From Deltaproteobacteria bacterium (GTDB lineage: Bacteria > Myxococcota_A > UBA9160), in assembly GCA_003520425.1 (NCBI GenBank), contig DOUU01000346.1:1-6639 (forward strand): a stretch of 6,639 bases of DNA, written 5' to 3'. Each line of letters begins with the position of its first letter. The stretch's first letter is position 1. Positions 1 through 5,849 of this stretch are shown here, in pieces. The position numbers were made by a program, and so were the translations under genes. The notes under the pieces are model-generated. The model saw nothing but the letters and a program-made list of their open reading frames with translations. It searched no databases and was not told where the DNA came from.

Positions 1-660
1 CTCATCCAGGAAGGGAACATCGGCCTGCTTCAGGCCGTAAAGCGCTACGACCCGTACCAGGGCGTGAAGCTTTCCTCGTATGCGGCGTACTGGATCCGCG
101 CCTACATCCTCAAGTACCTGCTCGACAACATCCGTCTGGTGCGACTTGGCACGACGCGCGCGCAGCGCAAGCTGTTCTTCCGCCTGAACCGGGAAAAGCG
201 CGAGCTCGAGCGACTGGGCTTCGAAGTCGAACCCCGGCTCCTCGCGGAGCGGCTCGAGGTGTCGGAGGCCGACGTGCGCGACATGGAGCAGCGCCTCGCG
301 GAGCCGGACCTCTCGCTCGACGCGCCGGTCGGCCGCGACGACGGGGGGGCCTCGTTCGGCGACCTCCTCCCCGGCGGCGGCGAGAATGTGGAGGGCCAGG
401 TCTCCGACAGCGAGTTGCGACGGGTCTTCTCCGACAAAGTCCACGCCTTCGCAGAGACGCTGACCGACCCGCGCGACCGTCAGATCATCGAGCAGCGCAT
501 TCTCGCGGAAGAGCCGAAGACGCTCCAAGAACTGGGCGACGAGTTCCACGTGACGCGCGAGCGTGTGCGCCAGCTCGAAGCTCGTCTCGTCTCCCGGCTG
601 CGGGAGTATCTCAAGGAGAACCTGGTCGACTTCGAGTACTACGCGCCGGGCAAGGAGTAG
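1..660 (+). CDS. rpoH: RpoH-family (sigma-32-like) RNA polymerase sigma factor, 5' partial
   Basis: Alternative sigma factor that directs RNA polymerase to a regulon, in proteobacteria usually the heat-shock genes. The frame is open from base 1, so the gene enters from the left; the GTG at 64 is internal. 219 residues are visible; E. coli RpoH has about 284, so roughly the first quarter is missing. Visible residues 1-45 are the end of region 2 (GNIGLLQAVKRYDP, then the SSYAAYWIRAYI stretch that recognises the -10 element). Residues 55-66 (QRKLFFRLNREK) match the RpoH box, which separates this family from RpoD. Region 4.2 with its helix-turn-helix is at about 173-200 (TLQELGDEF, VTRERVRQLE). 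A run of seven G at 343-349 encodes part of a Gly-rich linker. The TAG stop overlaps the convergent gene ending at 639. Myxobacteria carry several RpoH-like sigmas (for example SigB and SigC), so a heat-shock role is likely but not certain. Confidence 0.93.
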   Translation, partial: LIQEGNIGLLQAVKRYDPYQGVKLSSYAAYWIRAYILKYLLDNIRLVRLGTTRAQRKLFFRLNREKRELERLGFEVEPRLLAERLEVSEADVRDMEQRLAEPDLSLDAPVGRDDGGASFGDLLPGGGENVEGQVSDSELRRVFSDKVHAFAETLTDPRDRQIIEQRILAEEPKTLQELGDEFHVTRERVRQLEARLVSRLREYLKENLVDFEYYAPGKE

Positions 661-1046
661 GACCCGAGCGCCTCGTTCGCCGCACCGAGGACAAGGGCGC
701 GCAGCTCGCTCGTCGCGCGCCGGCATCTTCGAAACGCGCCGTGCTGGAAGTTCTCGAGCACGCGCAGGCGCTCGCCCCGGGAGAGCCAGGAAAAGCCGCG
801 CCGCCCTCGCAGCGCCAGCCGCGGCCACCATTCCAGGAGAATGAGCATGAGCCTGATCTCCCACACGCGGCTGCGTTCCGCGTGCGCGAGCCGAGCCTCG
901 ACGAGCGGTGCCACATCGATGCCGCCGCCGCCCGGGCTCCCGCCGGGATCGTCGGGTGGCCCGGGGGGCAAGAGCGCGTCCGCGAGGGCGTAGAGCGTGC
1001 GCGCTCGCTCGGGAGAAAGGAGCCCTCGCTCCGCGCGACGGGTCAC
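639..1046 (-). CDS. Small helical protein resembling gluconate 2-dehydrogenase subunit 3 / GMC-oxidoreductase-associated domain
   Basis: A 135-residue protein of tentative family. After LSPERARTLYALADALLPPG (residues 10-29) comes a Gly/Pro-rich loop (30-42), then helices with the pattern VAPLVEARL (45-53), a Leu-rich segment with LILLEWWPRLAL, and FSWLSRGERLRVLENF followed by a Leu/Ala-rich C-terminus. This order (LSPxER...LADAL.PP, long amphipathic helices, FxxLSxxER) is what I know from gluconate 2-dehydrogenase subunit 3-like domains, which normally accompany or are fused to a flavin-dependent GMC dehydrogenase. No such partner is visible. The GTG start at 1046 overlaps the upstream amidohydrolase stop in GTGA, so translation is probably coupled; no clear separate ribosome binding site is seen. 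No Tat or Sec signal is visible, unlike many true subunits 3. The last 22 bases overlap the end of the sigma gene tail to tail. It is very likely a real gene; the family is a moderate guess. Confidence 0.62.
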   Translation of the reverse strand: MTRRAERGLLSPERARTLYALADALLPPGPPDDPGGSPGGGGIDVAPLVEARLAHAERSRVWEIRLMLILLEWWPRLALRGRRGFSWLSRGERLRVLENFQHGAFRRCRRATSELRALVLGAANEALGSYSLPGA

Positions 1047-2251
1047 AAGGACCGCCGGATCCCGCTCTCGAGGAAGCGAAGCGCCACCGCGGCGTGAAGA
1101 GCGATGCCCGTGGCGAGGGCGTTCTCGTCGAGCACCATGCGGTTGGAGTGGAGCGGGGCGGGCTCCCGGTCGTCCGGCCGCGCGCCGAGGAAAACCATCG
1201 CACCCGGAACCCGCTCGAGGATGTACGAGAAATCCTCCGCGCCCATGATCGGCGTTTTCATCTCGATCACGTTTCCGCTCCCGGCGAGGTCCGAGGCGAC
1301 CTCTTGCGTGAATCGTGCGAACCCTTCGTGATTCACGGTGACGGGGTAGCCCGCGAGCACGTGGACTTGAGCCTCGACCTCGTGCGCCGCGGCGATGCCG
1401 AGAGCGACCCGACGCACGCCCTCATGCACGGCACGGCGCGCGCGCTCGGAGACGGTGCGGATGGTGCCGAGCAGATGCGCAGTGGCCGGAATCACGTTGC
1501 CCGTGGTCCCCGCCCGCACCCGCGTCACGGAGACCACGACAGGGTCGAAGGCATCCGCCCGCCGCGTCACCAAGCCTTGCAGGGCGAGCACGATCTCACA
1601 GGCCACGGGGATCGGATCCACCGCCTGGTGGGGCATCGAGGCATGGCCGCCCTTGCCGGTGAGGTCGATCGACAAGAGATCGTCCGAGGCCATGATGGGT
1701 CCCGCCCGTGTGGCGACGCAGCCCGCCGGGAGCGTCGGATCGACGTGGATGGCGAATGCACCCTCGACCCGCGGCTCGCGCTCCAGCAGTCCTTCTCCGA
1801 TCAGGATTCGCGCGCCGCCGAAGCCCTCCTCTCCGGGCTGGAAGAGCAGCTTCACGCTGCCTTCGAACTGCTCCCGCCGCGAGGCCAGAAGACGCGCCGC
1901 GGCCACAAGCATCGCGGTGTGTGCGTCGTGCCCACACGCATGCATCGCGCCCGCGCGTTCCGAGCTGAACTCGAGCCCGGTGCCCTCCTCGAGCGGGAGC
2001 GCGTCCATGTCCGCGCGCAAAAGAATCGTTCTGCCCGGAGCCTTCCCGTGCAGCGTCGCCACGACACCGCTCGTCTTGGGGCTGGTCTCGAGATCGAGGG
2101 GCAGCCCTTCGAGGCTTTCCAGCACCGCCCTTCGGGTGATGGGGAGCTCAAGACCGAGCTCTGGCGTCCGGTGAATCCGCCGGCGAAGGCGAACGGCTTC
2201 GGGCAGAAGCTCTCGCGCGTCGCCGAGAAGCGCGGAAAATGCGTGATCCAT
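1043..2251 (-). CDS. M20D-family metal-dependent amidohydrolase / aminoacylase-type peptidase
   Basis: Cytoplasmic hydrolase of the peptidase M20D group (HipO, N-acyl-L-amino acid and IAA-amino acid amidohydrolases), which remove an acyl group from an amino acid or cleave small peptides with a two-metal centre. At 402 residues it has the usual full length. Visible signatures: RRRIHRTPELG near 23-33, RADMDALPLEE (79-89), HACGHDAHT (104-112) supplying Cys106 and His108, PGEEGFGGA (139-147) with Glu141/Glu142, AIHVDP with His169, the lid/dimerisation start GKGGHASMPHQAVDP (199-213), MGAEDFSY (337-343), and PLHSN with His368 as the last ligand. All expected catalytic residues are present. No signal peptide is seen. 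The ATG at 2251 follows a good ribosome binding site (GGGGAGG, 5-base spacing). It is the first gene of a leftward pair and diverges from acyP across 124 bases. The substrate cannot be told from sequence. Confidence 0.95.
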   Translation of the reverse strand: MDHAFSALLGDARELLPEAVRLRRRIHRTPELGLELPITRRAVLESLEGLPLDLETSPKTSGVVATLHGKAPGRTILLRADMDALPLEEGTGLEFSSERAGAMHACGHDAHTAMLVAAARLLASRREQFEGSVKLLFQPGEEGFGGARILIGEGLLEREPRVEGAFAIHVDPTLPAGCVATRAGPIMASDDLLSIDLTGKGGHASMPHQAVDPIPVACEIVLALQGLVTRRADAFDPVVVSVTRVRAGTTGNVIPATAHLLGTIRTVSERARRAVHEGVRRVALGIAAAHEVEAQVHVLAGYPVTVNHEGFARFTQEVASDLAGSGNVIEMKTPIMGAEDFSYILERVPGAMVFLGARPDDREPAPLHSNRMVLDENALATGIALHAAVALRFLESGIRRSL

Positions 2252-2256
2252 GGTTG

Positions 2257-2263
2257 CCTCCCC
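2257..2263 (-). promoter_or_regulatory. Ribosome binding site of the M20D amidohydrolase
   Basis: Read on the minus strand, GGGGAGG lies 5 bases before the ATG at 2251. It is a near-perfect Shine-Dalgarno sequence and fixes that start. Confidence 0.8.
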
Positions 2264-2325
2264 GACGCCAATCAGGGCCGGATTCCACAGCGCCCGGGAC
2301 GCGGCGACCGTCTGCCTCCCACGAT

Positions 2326-2339
2326 AGCCTCGCGAGGCT
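2326..2339. promoter_or_regulatory. Perfect 14-base palindrome in the divergent intergenic region, possible operator
   Basis: AGCCTCGCGAGGCT is its own reverse complement. It sits in the 124-base gap between the divergent amidohydrolase (start 2251) and acylphosphatase (start 2376) genes, 36 bases before the latter. A dimeric repressor site for one or both genes is possible. As RNA it gives only a 5-base-pair stem, and no T run follows, so it is not an intrinsic terminator. I see no convincing -35/-10 pair around it. The function is inferred from position and symmetry only. Confidence 0.35.
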
Positions 2340-2360
2340 TTGCTGCGCCCATCTCGGGCA

Positions 2361-2369
2361 GGAGGAGGG
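2361..2369 (+). promoter_or_regulatory. Ribosome binding site of acyP
   Basis: The purine run GGAGGAGGG ends 6 bases before the ATG at 2376. It favours this ATG over the in-frame TTG at 2340 and the second ATG at 2388. Confidence 0.75.
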
Positions 2370-2375
2370 CAAGGG

Positions 2376-2657
2376 ATGCCCGATGCGATGCTGATCCGCC
2401 GGCGCTTGATCGTTCACGGGCGCGTGCAAGGGGTCGCCTTCCGCTACGCGACCCGGGAGAGGGCGTGCGCGCTCGGTGTCGACGGCTGGGTGCGCAACCT
2501 GCCCGACGGCTCTGTCGAGGCCGTCTTCGAGGGCAAGCCGGGGCTCGTGGCCAAGCTCGCGGCTTTTTGTCGCGTCGGGCCGCCCGCGGCGCGAGTCGAC
2601 GGTGTCGAAGAGCATTCAGAGGAGCCGGAGGGTCTGCGTGGCTTCGCGGTGCGCTGA
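2376..2657 (+). CDS. acyP: Acylphosphatase
   Basis: A small cytoplasmic enzyme that hydrolyses the carboxyl-phosphate bond of acyl phosphates such as acetyl phosphate or 1,3-bisphosphoglycerate. The protein is 93 residues, the standard length. The phosphate-binding signature GRVQGVAFR covers residues 15-23 with catalytic Arg23; the common form is VGFR, so Ala replaces one Gly. Catalytic Asn41 lies in GWVRNLPDGSVEAVFEG (37-53). GPPAARVDGVEE (68-79) matches the conserved fourth strand region. The start at 2376 is chosen because a strong ribosome binding site precedes it and the core domain begins just after; a longer frame from TTG 2340 would add 12 residues without a better site. The final 20 bases overlap the start of the DUF192 lipoprotein gene in another frame, so the two are probably cotranscribed and translationally linked. 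Confidence 0.94.
   Translation: MPDAMLIRRRLIVHGRVQGVAFRYATRERACALGVDGWVRNLPDGSVEAVFEGKPGLVAKLAAFCRVGPPAARVDGVEEHSEEPEGLRGFAVR
2627..2632 (+). promoter_or_regulatory. Ribosome binding site inside acyP for the DUF192 lipoprotein
   Basis: GGAGGG, with 5-base spacing, precedes the GTG at 2638. It lies within the acyP coding sequence and decides the start of the next gene, far inside the longest open frame (2476). Confidence 0.7.
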
Positions 2658-3156
2658 GGCGGCGCGGGGTCGAAGCCCTGCCCTTTTTGCGGTCCTCGCC
2701 CTCGGGGCACTCGTCGCTGCGTGCGGACAGAGCGCAGGGTCTTCGGCCCCGACGATCAAGATCCGATCGGACGTCATTCGGGTCGACGTCGCCCGTACGC
2801 CCGAGGAGCGGGCCCGCGGTCTTGGGGGGCGCAAGTCCTTGGGCGCCGGCGCGGGCATGGCCTTCCCGTTTGACGAGCCCGGCCGTCCTGCATTTTGGAT
2901 GGCGGGCATGTACTTCGACATCGACATCGTGTGGATCCGAGGCACGCGCGTCGTGGACTTCTCCGAGCGGCTGCCCCATCCACCTCCCGAGCTCGATCCG
3001 CTCACGGCGGGCCTGCCGGAATATCGCCCGCGGGAGGACGCCGACCTCGTCCTCGAGGTGCCTGCCGGAACGGTCCACGCTCTTGGCTGGGAGCGGGGCG
3101 ACCCCGTGGAGATAAGCCCCGCCGTGCGCAATCCCCCCCACGCGACGACGCCGTAA
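2638..3156 (+). CDS. DUF192 domain lipoprotein
   Basis: A 172-residue protein of unknown biochemical role. The N-terminus has arginines, a hydrophobic stretch (LFAVLALGALVAAC, 16-29) and a lipobox ending at Cys29, so it is probably lipid-anchored outside the cytoplasmic membrane. Residues about 48-160 form a DUF192 domain: RTPEERARGLGGRKSL (53-68), GMAFPFDEPGRPAFWM (73-88), DIDIVWI (94-100), and the closing LEVPAGTVHALGWERGDPVEI (139-159, with the G-W-G-D turn). Known relatives are small one-domain secreted or anchored proteins with no assigned reaction. The GTG start at 2638 is chosen over the open frame from 2476 because it has its own GGAGGG site and places a proper signal peptide at the N-terminus; the extra upstream part is acyP read in a wrong frame. 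It overlaps acyP by 20 bases and is followed after 31 bases by the FHA gene. A run of seven C (3133-3139) lies near the end. Confidence 0.88.
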   Translation: MASRCAEAARGRSPALFAVLALGALVAACGQSAGSSAPTIKIRSDVIRVDVARTPEERARGLGGRKSLGAGAGMAFPFDEPGRPAFWMAGMYFDIDIVWIRGTRVVDFSERLPHPPPELDPLTAGLPEYRPREDADLVLEVPAGTVHALGWERGDPVEISPAVRNPPHATTP

Positions 3157-3187
3157 AGCCTCGCGTGGGACCTGCCGATTTTGAAGC

Positions 3188-3904
3188 ATGGACTGGAGCT
3201 CGACCCCGCTCCTCTTCGCGCCCCCGCATCCTCCCGTCGCGCTTCGCAAGGACGCGACCTGGGTGGTGGGAAGGAGCAGTTCCTGCGACCTGCCCCTGGC
3301 GTCGCTGGAGGCGTCGCGTCGCCACGCCGAGATCCGTTACGACGGAGCGCGCGCGGTGCTGCGGGACCTTGGGAGCACCAACGGAACACTCCTCAACGGT
3401 CAGCCCCTGACCGGAGAGCGCGAGCTAAAGCCGGGCGACCGAATCGAAATCGCGGGCCAGGTGATTACCTTCTGTCTCATGCAGAGTCGCGCGGGCGGTC
3501 CGTTGGCCGGACCCGACACCGGAGAGGTAGAGACCGTGCTCTTCGAGCGCAGGACTGACGTGGAGGCCCTTCGGGGCGAACTGGCGGAGATTCCGAGCTT
3601 CGCCGTATTGCAGATCCTCGAGATGGGCCGCAAGACGGGCGTGCTGCAGATCACGTCCGACGGAGCGGAAGGACGGATCTGGCTGGAGGATGGGGCACCT
3701 GTCCACGCGGAGGCGAAGACGCTGCTCGGCTTCGATGCCGCGCTTTCCCTGGTGTCCGCGGTGAAGGGGCGCTTCGCTTTCGAGTCCGGTGCGGCTCCTC
3801 CCGAGCGCACGATCCGCAGCACAGTGACCGAGCTCCTGCTCGAGGCCAGCCGGCTCCAAGACGAGCACGATCGCGACGCGGAAAGCGCCTCGCAAGGAAG
3901 CTAG
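3188..3904 (+). CDS. FHA domain plus DUF4388 (PATAN-like) protein
   Basis: A soluble 238-residue signalling-type protein. Residues about 26-97 form a forkhead-associated domain, which binds phosphothreonine peptides: GRSSSCDLPL (28-37), SRRHAEI (43-49) and LGSTNGTLLNG (61-71) hold the usual phosphate-contacting Arg, Ser and Asn. After a linker (98-128) comes a DUF4388 domain at about 129-225 (LRGELAEIPSFAVLQIL, KTGVLQI, IWLEDGAPVHAE, ALSLVSAVKGRFAFESG). DUF4388 is common in myxobacteria and cyanobacteria next to signalling domains and is thought to mediate protein contacts. No kinase is visible here, so the phosphorylated partner is unknown. The ATG at 3188 is the only sensible start: an in-frame TGA lies at 3182-3184. 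Its ribosome binding site is weak (GAAG), suggesting coupling to the upstream genes. Its TAG overlaps the stop of the convergent gene in a shared CTAG. Confidence 0.92.
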   Translation: MDWSSTPLLFAPPHPPVALRKDATWVVGRSSSCDLPLASLEASRRHAEIRYDGARAVLRDLGSTNGTLLNGQPLTGERELKPGDRIEIAGQVITFCLMQSRAGGPLAGPDTGEVETVLFERRTDVEALRGELAEIPSFAVLQILEMGRKTGVLQITSDGAEGRIWLEDGAPVHAEAKTLLGFDAALSLVSAVKGRFAFESGAAPPERTIRSTVTELLLEASRLQDEHDRDAESASQGS

Positions 3905-5217
3905 GGCATCTGCCCAGCCCCTCCTGAGAGTGGCGCAGACGGCCCCGCGGTCGATGGAAACTCGGCCAGGATCGCGCTCCGGACTGCAGCGTCGATTCCC
4001 TCCGTATCCCGGCCGACGACCGTGCGCAGGACCTCATCGTCGGGCATGCCGGTGCCGAGCTCGGCAAGGAGCCTAGCGCGCTCCTGCGGCGTGGTTCGCG
4101 CCTCGATCCAGAGCACAGCGGCCGTCGATTCGAGGTAGGCCGCCCGCGCCTGTTCGTCGTCGAGGCCTGCAAAGCCGGGTGCCAGGCGTCGCAGCGCAAG
4201 CCACGCCCCCGCGTCGATCCGTCGCCTCAGCGCTTCGCGCTCACTGCGCGAGAGGCCGAGCTGACGCCGGGATTCGCGGCCGGCCAGCTCGGCGAGGCCT
4301 TCGTTCAGCCAGAACGGGCGGTCGCTGCCGGCTTGCTCGCGGAAGACCGCGTGGGTGTACTCGTGGAAGAGCAACGCGCGCAGCTCGCCCGCCGGATGCG
4401 CGGCGGAGACCACGTGCATCTGTCCATCGAAAAAGCCCACCGTCGGGAACGAGAAGCGGTGTCGGTGCGCCTCGAGATAGGCCGCCTTGCCGTAGAGGAT
4501 CACGCTCGTGGGCTCGCGCGGCACAACGCCGAGCTCCTCCAAGGCGTGTGCGCGGGCCTCCTCGAGGTAGCGGACTACGGTCTGCGCATAGTCCGGCGCT
4601 GCCGTGCCGAGCTGGGCATCGTAGTGGATCCGAAAGTTGGGGCTCTCGAGCGCTACGAGGCGGAGCGGTCCGGAAGCCGAGTCGGCCTCGGTCAGGCGTT
4701 TTTCATCCTCGATGGCCTTCAGGCGGCGCTCGGCCGAGGCGCGCCAGGGTGCTAGGGAATCGCCCGCACTCGCGAGGAAGGCGCGCAGGTGCCCTTCGGC
4801 GGACTCGTGCCGCCCGCGCTGGCGGTCGAGGAGCGCAAGATACCAATGCGCCTCGGCATTCCCGGGGGCGACGCGCAACACTGCCTCGAGTTCGCTCGAC
4901 GCGCGCGCCGTATCGCCGCGCCCGAGGTCATCGACCGCGCCTTGCAAGAGGCGGTAGATGCGGTCTTCGTCTGCGCTTGACCCGCCTTGCGGCGTGCGCA
5001 CGGGCGGCCCGCGGAAGCCGTCGCTCCAGAGGGAGGCTCGCTGCGCCCCCTCCGGTATGAGCTTCTCTCGCGCAGCGCGCGGAACGGAGGCGGGGTCATC
5101 TGTGACGTGGGTCACACCTTTCTCGTCGATCCATACGAACGTGTCCGCGCGCGAGGGGTTCGCGGCCGCGCTGAGAGCAAGCAAGGCGGCAAAGGCGATC
5201 GGGATGCGCCCTGTCAC
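3901..5217 (-). CDS. Exported DUF4124-TPR protein with HEXXH peptidase-like domain
   Basis: A 438-residue predicted envelope or periplasmic protein. Residues 1-24 look like a Sec signal peptide (hydrophobic 7-19, likely cleavage after SRA, before DTF). A DUF4124 module follows (FVWIDEKGVTHVTDDP, 27-42), then TPR-like helices at about 85-150 (LLQGAVDDLGRGDTARASSE, APGNAEAHWYLALLDRQRGR). Residues about 190-385 resemble the peptidase MA-like gluzincin group: FRIHYD (195-200), HEYTH (285-289) with zinc ligands His285 and His289 and catalytic Glu286, then FWLNEGLAELAG (302-313), whose Glu306 is the likely third ligand. The active-site set seems intact, but no substrate is known. The start is GTG at 5217, the codon nearest the signal peptide; its ribosome binding site is poor. 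It lies 80 bases downstream of moaB on the same strand and could be a distal operon gene, though it has no evident tie to molybdenum cofactor. The C-terminus is Pro/Ser/Gly-rich. Confidence 0.9.
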   Translation of the reverse strand: MTGRIPIAFAALLALSAAANPSRADTFVWIDEKGVTHVTDDPASVPRAAREKLIPEGAQRASLWSDGFRGPPVRTPQGGSSADEDRIYRLLQGAVDDLGRGDTARASSELEAVLRVAPGNAEAHWYLALLDRQRGRHESAEGHLRAFLASAGDSLAPWRASAERRLKAIEDEKRLTEADSASGPLRLVALESPNFRIHYDAQLGTAAPDYAQTVVRYLEEARAHALEELGVVPREPTSVILYGKAAYLEAHRHRFSFPTVGFFDGQMHVVSAAHPAGELRALLFHEYTHAVFREQAGSDRPFWLNEGLAELAGRESRRQLGLSRSEREALRRRIDAGAWLALRRLAPGFAGLDDEQARAAYLESTAAVLWIEARTTPQERARLLAELGTGMPDDEVLRTVVGRDTEGIDAAVRSAILAEFPSTAGPSAPLSGGAGQMP

Positions 5218-5297
5218 CCCAGGCTGTTCGGCGGGGGCCGGGGGCGCCTTGACGACCCCGGCGCAAGCCTTGCCGGGCTTCGCTCGGCGAGCCGCGT
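5218..5297 (-). other. 80-base gap between moaB and the exported peptidase-like gene
   Basis: The gap holds a 6-base-pair GC inverted repeat (CCCGGC at 5257-5262 and GCCGGG at 5272-5277, 9-base loop). No T run follows on the minus strand, so it does not qualify as an intrinsic terminator. No promoter was recognised. Whether the peptidase-like gene is read from the moa promoter is therefore open. Confidence 0.35.
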
Positions 5298-5849
5298 CTA
5301 GCGGCGCTTCCCCGCTTCGGCGGTGAGATGGCCCAGCTCGGGCAGGATGAGCCGCTCCATGGCGAGGCGCACGGCGCCACGGGAGCCCGGCAGCACGAAG
5401 ACAACACGCCCCCCGGCGAGTCCGGCGAGCGCTCGGGAGAGCAGCGCTGCGGACCCGATCTCCTCGAAGGAGAGCATCCGGAACAGTTCGCCGAAGCCAG
5501 GAATGATGCGCTCGAGCACGGGCTCGACGCTCTCGGGTGTTACGTCGCGCGGTGCGATGCCGGTTCCACCGGTCAGGATGATGGCGTCTGTCCCCTCCTG
5601 GCCGAGCGCCGCCCGCAAGGCGGCCTGGATGGCCGCGGGCTCGTCCCGCACGATTTCACGAGAGAGAGCCCGGTGTCCGTGGGCCGCGAGGAGCTCAGTG
5701 ACGAGTTGGCCTCCGGTATCGGTCTCAAGCGTTCGGGAATCGCTCACGGTGATCACCCGGACACACACCGTCTTGGGCGCCGCCTCCCGGTGGGCCTGCG
5801 CGCCCGACTCCCGAGAGTGAGCGTCCTCCCTGGGCTCTTCGCCCCTCAC
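5298..5849 (-). CDS. moaB: MoaB/MogA-family molybdopterin adenylyltransferase
   Basis: A cytoplasmic protein of molybdenum cofactor synthesis. MogA and active MoaB proteins attach AMP to molybdopterin before metal insertion; E. coli MoaB itself appears inactive, so the exact role depends on the organism. The protein is 183 residues. Visible motifs: VITVSDSR (32-39), DTGG (44-47), the molybdopterin-binding TGGTGIAPRDVTPE (93-106), and PGSRGAVRLAMERLILPELGHL (154-175). Residues 1-26 are polar, rich in Glu and Arg, and extend before the usual fold, which begins around KTVCVRV; either this is a tail or the true start is the GTG codon of Val28. The GTG at 5849 is kept because it forms a GTGA overlap with the end of the upstream moaD-moaE fusion, which suggests coupled translation. 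It makes a functional pair with that gene. Confidence 0.9.
   Translation of the reverse strand: MRGEEPREDAHSRESGAQAHREAAPKTVCVRVITVSDSRTLETDTGGQLVTELLAAHGHRALSREIVRDEPAAIQAALRAALGQEGTDAIILTGGTGIAPRDVTPESVEPVLERIIPGFGELFRMLSFEEIGSAALLSRALAGLAGGRVVFVLPGSRGAVRLAMERLILPELGHLTAEAGKRR

Noticed and set aside
343..349. Run of seven G in the sigma factor gene, considered as a phase-variation site
   Set aside because: The frame is intact through a Gly-rich linker, and a run of seven G is unremarkable in DNA of this GC content.
908..3115. A 735-codon open frame on the plus strand, the longest in the window
   Set aside because: It runs antisense to the M20D gene and out of frame across acyP and the DUF192 gene. 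Its product is rich in Arg, Pro, Ala and Gly with no domain pattern, as expected for a non-coding frame in GC-rich DNA. Both true strands show clear protein families.
2272..3249. A 325-codon minus-strand open frame opposite acyP and the DUF192 gene
   Set aside because: The product is Arg/Pro/Ala-rich without motifs, and the plus strand holds two recognisable families with good ribosome binding sites.
4179..5060. A 293-codon plus-strand open frame opposite the peptidase-like gene
   Set aside because: Composition is Arg/Ala/Gly-rich, without domains. The minus strand encodes a signal peptide, TPRs and an HEXXH core.
5257..5277. GC-rich inverted repeat between moaB and the peptidase-like gene, considered as a terminator
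   Set aside because: The stem is only six base pairs with a 9-base loop, and no T run follows in either direction.
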